64,000 bases of DNA from Aquabacter sp965279295 (GTDB lineage Bacteria; Pseudomonadota; Alphaproteobacteria; Rhizobiales; Xanthobacteraceae). Location: assembly GCA_965279295.1 (NCBI GenBank), contig CBDIHQ010000018.1; one strand, written 5' to 3'. The number at the start of each line of letters is the position of its first letter. Position 1 is the stretch's first letter. Both the position numbers and the translations under genes were made by a program. This document shows positions 59,788-64,000 of the stretch, piece by piece. The notes beneath the pieces were generated by a model. It did no database searches, was not told the DNA's origin, and was given only the letters and a program-made list of their open reading frames with translations.

Positions 59788-60124
59788 CTCGACCCCGCCG
59801 ATTTCGGTCGAGTATGCACCTCCGCGCGAAAACTACAAACTAAAGCTCGGCCGTTCGCCACTGCCGCACATTTTAGAATTCTCTTTTAATTTCAAAAATA
59901 TCGAAGGCGATGCGGCCGAATACACCAGCGGGGTCATTGAGATAAGCAGCATGCCAGAACGAGCTGACCCATTTGGGCCAGCACATGCTGATGATCGCGG
60001 GGACAAGATCGTCGAGGGATGTGCGACGTGCTTCTCTTCAGCATTCATAATGGAACGCCCCATCATGACCGGACAGCCGGATCATGATGGGTTTGAGACA
60101 ATAACGGCTTCTTCCGGAAATTGC
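59788..60124. other. ntrC downstream spacer with a hairpin
   Basis: No gene supported. Arms CCCATCATGA (60059-60068) and TCATGATGGG (60082-60091), with inner CCGG/CCGG, form a stem 34 nt after the ntrC stop. It probably ends the dusB-ntrBC transcript, though the T-run is weak. The A/T-rich part at 59830-59920 may hold the promoter of the EAL gene. Confidence 0.5.
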
Positions 60125-61567
60125 CTAGCGGCTGGTGCGAATGACCTGGATATCGAGGTCCCGGATCTTCTTTCGCAGGGTGTTGCGATTGAGACCGAGC
60201 AGTTCCGCCGCCTTGATCTGGTTGCCGCGCGTGGCTGCCAAAGCTGCGGAGAGAAGCGGATATTCCAGGTCCTTGAGGATGCGGTGGTACAGGCCGGGAG
60301 GTGGCAAATCTTCGCCGAACCCTCCGAAATACGTATTCAGATGACGTTCGACGGAAGCGCCCAGGGTGGCATCCGCTGGGCCGTCCTCCGAAAGCGCGCT
60401 GGGCAGCGGCTCCGACAGTTCCGCCTCGATGATGCCGGGACTGATGATCTCCTGAGGGTATAACGCCGACAGACGCCGCACAAGATTTTCGAGTTCGCGG
60501 ACGTTACCCGGCCAGCGATAACGCTTCAGTCGATCGAGCGCGGCGACATCGATCTGCTTGGCCGGTAACCCTTCCCGCTCCGCCTGAAGGAAGAAGTGGC
60601 GCACCAAATCCGGCACGTCTTCGGCGCGCTCGCGCAGCGGCGGAAGACGCAGCGGAACGACATTGAGGCGGAAGAACAGGTCTTCGCGGAACAGCCCCTG
60701 CTGGATCAGCGTGCGCAGATCCTTGTTGGTGGCGGCGATGATGCGCACATCGGTCTTGATGGGCGTGCGCCCACCGACCGTGGTGTACTCACCCTGCTGG
60801 AGGACACGCAGCAGGCGGGTCTGCGCCTCCATCGGCATGTCGCCGATTTCATCCAGAAACAGTGTTCCACTCTCGGCCTGCTCGAAGCGGCCGGGATTGC
60901 GCGTCGTAGCGCCGGTGAACGAGCCTTTCTCGTGGCCGAACAGTTCGCTTTCGATCAGGTCGCGCGGGATCGCGGCCATATTGATCGCCACGAACGGCCC
61001 GTTGCGCCGCTTTCCGTAATCATGGAGCGCGCGCGCCACCAGTTCCTTGCCGGTACCGCTTTCGCCCGCGATCATCACGGTGAGATCGGTCTGCATAAGC
61101 CGGGCGAGAAGGCGATAGATTTCCTGCATGGCCGGCGAACGGCCGACCAGCGGAATATTCTCTTGGTCCTCGACCCCAAGAACGCGGATATCGGCCTTCT
61201 TGGGTTCGGCCAGAGCGCGGCCGACGATGGAGATCAGCTCCTTAAGGTCGAAGGGCTTGGGCAGATATTCATAGGCGCCCCGCTCGGAAGCGCGGATGGC
61301 TGTCATGAACGTATTCTGCGCGCTCATGACGATGACGGGCAGATCCGGCCGGGCCTTCTTGATGCGTGGCAGAAGGTCGAAGGCGTTTTCGTCCGGCATC
61401 ACCACATCGGTGATGACGAGGTCGCCGTCGCCTTGGCTGACCCAGCGCCAGAGGGTGGCCGCATTCCCGCATGAGCGCACTTCATACCCCGCCCGCGACA
61501 GGGCCTGGTTGAGTACGGTACGGATCGCAGCGTCGTCGTCGGCGACCAGGATGCTTCCTGTCGGCAT
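60125..61567 (-). CDS. ntrC: Nitrogen regulation response regulator NtrC
   Basis: 480 residues from ATG at 61567. Receiver domain with phospho-acceptor Asp54 (DLVITDVVMPDEN), AAA+ domain with Walker A GESGTGKE, the sigma54-contact GSFTGAT (GAFTGA type), Walker B GTLFLDEIGDM, and a Fis-type HTH at the end (NQIKAAELLGLNRNTLRKKI). It activates sigma54 promoters under nitrogen limitation; the glnB promoter in this window is a likely target. It is 7 bp after ntrB. Confidence 0.97.
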   Translation of the reverse strand: MPTGSILVADDDAAIRTVLNQALSRAGYEVRSCGNAATLWRWVSQGDGDLVITDVVMPDENAFDLLPRIKKARPDLPVIVMSAQNTFMTAIRASERGAYEYLPKPFDLKELISIVGRALAEPKKADIRVLGVEDQENIPLVGRSPAMQEIYRLLARLMQTDLTVMIAGESGTGKELVARALHDYGKRRNGPFVAINMAAIPRDLIESELFGHEKGSFTGATTRNPGRFEQAESGTLFLDEIGDMPMEAQTRLLRVLQQGEYTTVGGRTPIKTDVRIIAATNKDLRTLIQQGLFREDLFFRLNVVPLRLPPLRERAEDVPDLVRHFFLQAEREGLPAKQIDVAALDRLKRYRWPGNVRELENLVRRLSALYPQEIISPGIIEAELSEPLPSALSEDGPADATLGASVERHLNTYFGGFGEDLPPPGLYHRILKDLEYPLLSAALAATRGNQIKAAELLGLNRNTLRKKIRDLDIQVIRTSR

Positions 61568-61574
61568 GGATACC

Positions 61575-62699
61575 TCAGTTGTCCTCGGCGGCGGCGCGCT
61601 TGCCGCGATACATCGGCAGGAGCACCCGGAAGGTGGTGCGGCGGGGCTGGCTGTCGCATTCGACGATCCCACCATGGTCGCCAATGATCTTCGCCACCAA
61701 TGCAAGCCCGAGGCCACTTCCGGTCGGCTTGGTGGTCACGAAGGGGTCGAACAGGTGGGGATGAAGGTCTTCTGGCACGCCCTTACCATTGTCCTTCACA
61801 CAAAATTCCAATGGCAGGCTGACCCTGCTGGAGGTGCCGGGAACGGTGAGGCGCACGCCCGGCCGAAACGCCGTGGTGAGCTGGATTTCTCCATCCCCGT
61901 CATGCCCGATCGCTTCCGCGGCGTTCTTCACGAGGTTGAGGAACACCTGGATCAACTGGTCCCGGTTTGCCAGCACAGGCGGCAGCGAGGGGTCGTATTC
62001 CTCAATGAAGCGCACATGCCGCGCGAAGCCTGATGTCGCCAGCGTTCGCACATGCTCAAGAACGGCGTGGATGTTCACCGGCTCGCGCTCGACGGGGCGC
62101 TCATCGGAAAACACTTCCATGCGGTCAACCAGCTTCACGATCCGGTCGGCCTCGTCGCAGATCAGGCGGGTCAGCGCCCGGTCTTCGTCGGAGGCGGCCT
62201 GTTCCAGAAGCTGGGCGGCGCCGCGAATGCCGGAAAGCGGGTTCTTGATTTCGTGGGCTAGCATGGAGGCGAGTGCGCTGACCGAACGGGCGGCGCCGCG
62301 ATGGGTGAGCTGGCGGTCCATCTTGTCGGCGATGGTGCGCTCCTGGAGCATCACCACCACATGCCCTGGCCGTTCGTTGACCGGCGCCACATGAATATCC
62401 ACCACCCGCTCGCCGCCATTGCGCGGCGTGCCGAGGTCGACACGGTATTCATTCACCGCCGCGCCGCGTGCCCGCACTTGGTCGATCAGACCCAGCAAGG
62501 GGGTGCCGAACGGCACGAATTCGGAGAAAGCGCGGCGCTTCAGAACTGGCAGGCTCATCTCGAAGAATGCTTCTGCCGCAACGTTTGCATCGACAATCTG
62601 ACCGGTCCCGGACAGGGTCACGACGGGATGGGGAACCGCATCCAGGATCGCCCGGGTAAAGCTCAAATCCTCGGGCCGACGCTTCATCTCGGCCTTCAT
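61575..62699 (-). CDS. ntrB: Nitrogen regulation sensor histidine kinase NtrB
   Basis: 374 residues from ATG at 62699, overlapping the dusB stop (ATGA). No membrane segment: a cytosolic kinase. PAS domain (TRAILDAVPHPVVTLSGTGQ), the phospho-His in LASMLAHEIKNPLSGIRGAA, N-box and G-boxes (NLVKNAAEAIGHDGD, VKDNGKGVPEDLHPHLFDPF, KPTGSGLGLALV). It phosphorylates or dephosphorylates NtrC depending on PII (GlnB). The order dusB-ntrB-ntrC is the nifR3-ntrBC operon of alphaproteobacteria. Confidence 0.97.
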   Translation of the reverse strand: MKAEMKRRPEDLSFTRAILDAVPHPVVTLSGTGQIVDANVAAEAFFEMSLPVLKRRAFSEFVPFGTPLLGLIDQVRARGAAVNEYRVDLGTPRNGGERVVDIHVAPVNERPGHVVVMLQERTIADKMDRQLTHRGAARSVSALASMLAHEIKNPLSGIRGAAQLLEQAASDEDRALTRLICDEADRIVKLVDRMEVFSDERPVEREPVNIHAVLEHVRTLATSGFARHVRFIEEYDPSLPPVLANRDQLIQVFLNLVKNAAEAIGHDGDGEIQLTTAFRPGVRLTVPGTSSRVSLPLEFCVKDNGKGVPEDLHPHLFDPFVTTKPTGSGLGLALVAKIIGDHGGIVECDSQPRRTTFRVLLPMYRGKRAAAEDN

Positions 62700-63751
62700 G
62701 CTGCGGCCCTCCAGCTTAGATCGTCGAATGCGTCGCGGATGCCGGTTTGGACCTCGGCGGGGTTTTCCAGGGTCAGGAGGCGGCTGCGCCAGGATTTGGC
62801 CCAGGCCTCGCCCCTCCCGGTGGTGTTGGCAGCGGCTTCCAAGGCCCAGCCCACATGCTTGCGGGCCTGTCGCATGCCGAGCGCGGCGCCGTAGAGCGAC
62901 AGCCAGCCCTGGTACATTTCCAGCAGAATATCGCGCTGGGTCTCGACATCCGGATCGCTGGAAACCGTTCCGGTTGCTAGAAACCGCGCCACCTGACCGG
63001 GGAACCACGGGCGCCCCTGGGCGCCGCGTCCGATCATCACGGCGTCCGCGCCGGAGGCGTCCAGCATCGCCACCGCGTCGGTGCAGCGGGTGAGATCGCC
63101 GTTCACCACCACGGGGATGGAGACCCGGTCTTTTACCGCCCGCACCGCACTCCAGTCGGCCCGCCCGGTGTAGAATTGGCAGCGAGTGCGGCCATGGACA
63201 GTGACCAGATCAACCCCCACGTCGGCGGCGCGAACAGCAAGATCTGGAGCGACGTCGGCACCGTCATCCCAACCAAGTCTAGTCTTCAGCGTCACCGGCA
63301 CGCTCACAGCCCCGCGCACCGCCTCCAGGATGCGGGTGGCGAGCGGCAGGTCCCGCAGCAGCGCCGCGCCGGCGGCGCCGGTGGTCACGCGCTTGGCGGG
63401 GCAGCCCATGTTGATGTCGATGATGTCGGCGCCCTCCCCCTCGGCGAGGCGGGCGGCTTCGGCCATCCAGCGCGGCTCGTTGCCGGCGAGTTGCACAGCG
63501 TGAAGCGGGCTGCCGGCACGCTCGGCGCGGAGCATCATCTCGGCGTGGCCGGTCAGCAGCGCCTCGCTAGCGACCATTTCTGAAATGACCAAACCGGCGC
63601 CATGCCGCACCGCCATACGGCGCACGGGGGCGTCAGTGATGCCTGCCATGGGGGCGAGCAGCACCGGATTGGGCAGCGTGTGGCGGCCAATTCGGAGCGG
63701 CGGACGCGAGAGAAACAAATCTTCCTGCACAGAAATTAGGCCGCCTGTCAT
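62696..63751 (-). CDS. dusB: tRNA-dihydrouridine synthase B (NifR3)
   Basis: 351 residues from ATG at 63751 (MTGGLISVQEDLFLSRPPLR); the frame continues upstream to 63847 without family likeness. FMN TIM barrel: NPVLLAPMAGITDAPVRRMA, the active-site Cys in DINMGCPAKRV, KTRLGWDDG, TVHGRTRCQFYTGRADW and GADAVMIGRGAQGRPW. It reduces uridine to dihydrouridine in tRNA D-loops. It leads the ntrBC operon and overlaps ntrB by 4 bp. Confidence 0.96.
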   Translation of the reverse strand: MTGGLISVQEDLFLSRPPLRIGRHTLPNPVLLAPMAGITDAPVRRMAVRHGAGLVISEMVASEALLTGHAEMMLRAERAGSPLHAVQLAGNEPRWMAEAARLAEGEGADIIDINMGCPAKRVTTGAAGAALLRDLPLATRILEAVRGAVSVPVTLKTRLGWDDGADVAPDLAVRAADVGVDLVTVHGRTRCQFYTGRADWSAVRAVKDRVSIPVVVNGDLTRCTDAVAMLDASGADAVMIGRGAQGRPWFPGQVARFLATGTVSSDPDVETQRDILLEMYQGWLSLYGAALGMRQARKHVGWALEAAANTTGRGEAWAKSWRSRLLTLENPAEVQTGIRDAFDDLSWRAAA

Positions 63752-63955
63752 TTGCCTACATTCTAGACATTCGGGGTGCCCACGCAAGGGCACATTGAAC
63801 GATCCATAATCGCTTTCGTCGCATGACCGATATTGCGTCATTGCCACAATGCCTTATTGCCCAGTTGGGCAGTGGATTGCGGCCCGTTCCGCGCACGGCG
63901 ACGCCCCCGCCGACGGCTTGCGCCGCAGGCTCAGGCCGGCTTCAAGGGATTCGAA

Positions 63956-64000
63956 ATGAACGAAAGCGAATCTGACGCGATGCTGTGCGGCGTGATCGTG
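63956..64000 (+). CDS. Probable start of ispDF (isoprenoid synthesis), cut by the window edge
   Basis: Only 15 codons (MNESESDAMLCGVIV) are visible, with AAGGGA 8 nt before the ATG. The C-G-V-I-V end fits the first strand of an IspD-type cytidylyltransferase. In related genomes ispDF lies next to and diverges from dusB (from memory). The call rests mainly on position. Confidence 0.4.
   Translation, partial: MNESESDAMLCGVIV

Overview
The window looks like the chromosome of a GC-rich alphaproteobacterium of the order Hyphomicrobiales (Rhizobiales), probably near Xanthobacter/Azorhizobium. This placement is an inference from gene order, not a database match. The supporting blocks are dusB-ntrB-ntrC followed by ntrY-ntrX-trkA-trkH-dat-hfq-hflX, tig-clpP-clpX-lon-hupB, glnB-glnA, and a pdhA-pdhB-pdhC-lpdA operon with lipoyl domains on both E1 beta and E2. 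The tRNA-His has the G1:U72/A73 acceptor, without an encoded G-1, that marks a clade of alphaproteobacteria.

Positions 1144-19509 are an integrated genetic element of about 18.4 kb, bounded by an exact 56-bp direct repeat of the 3' half of tRNA-His. It carries a tyrosine integrase, an AlpA-like regulator, a divergent promoter, a replication-like region with GTCCC/GGGAC repeats, a toxin-antitoxin pair and two immunity-like genes. It also carries one compact, translationally coupled HK97-type head operon: unknown protein, portal, protease, capsid, HNH nuclease, connector, head closure, small and large terminase. I find no tail, baseplate, fibre, holin or endolysin gene. That combination fits a capsid-forming phage-inducible chromosomal island, a satellite that builds its own heads and takes tails from a helper phage.

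The most unusual part is the control region of the head operon (10134-11541). Five leftward promoter units have a TATAAT-like -10 hexamer (TACACT in one). In four of them the -35 region is replaced by a doubled 6-bp palindrome with identical spacing; the fifth is off by one base. The palindrome sequence differs in every unit. Four of the units run into a strong intrinsic terminator placed just before the head operon. Next to the fifth unit is a further tandem array with variable palindromic cores in constant flanks.

The rest is core chromosome. Positions 19.6-22.6 kb hold small genes and a lactate/hydroxyacid oxidase. Positions 22.7-30.6 kb hold tRNAs, HU, and the Lon/ClpXP/trigger factor protein-quality block. 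Positions 30.9-41.3 kb hold a copper-ligand-free multicopper-oxidase-like protein, NAD(P)HX repair, the sigma54-preceded glnB-glnA operon, a PhoX phosphatase, AzlCD and folate genes, with pabC frameshifted. Positions 41.4-48.2 kb hold the pyruvate dehydrogenase operon and ftsB. Positions 48.3-64 kb hold hflX-hfq, trkAH, the NtrYX and NtrBC two-component systems, a GAF-PAS-GGDEF-EAL protein, dusB and the start of a probable ispDF.
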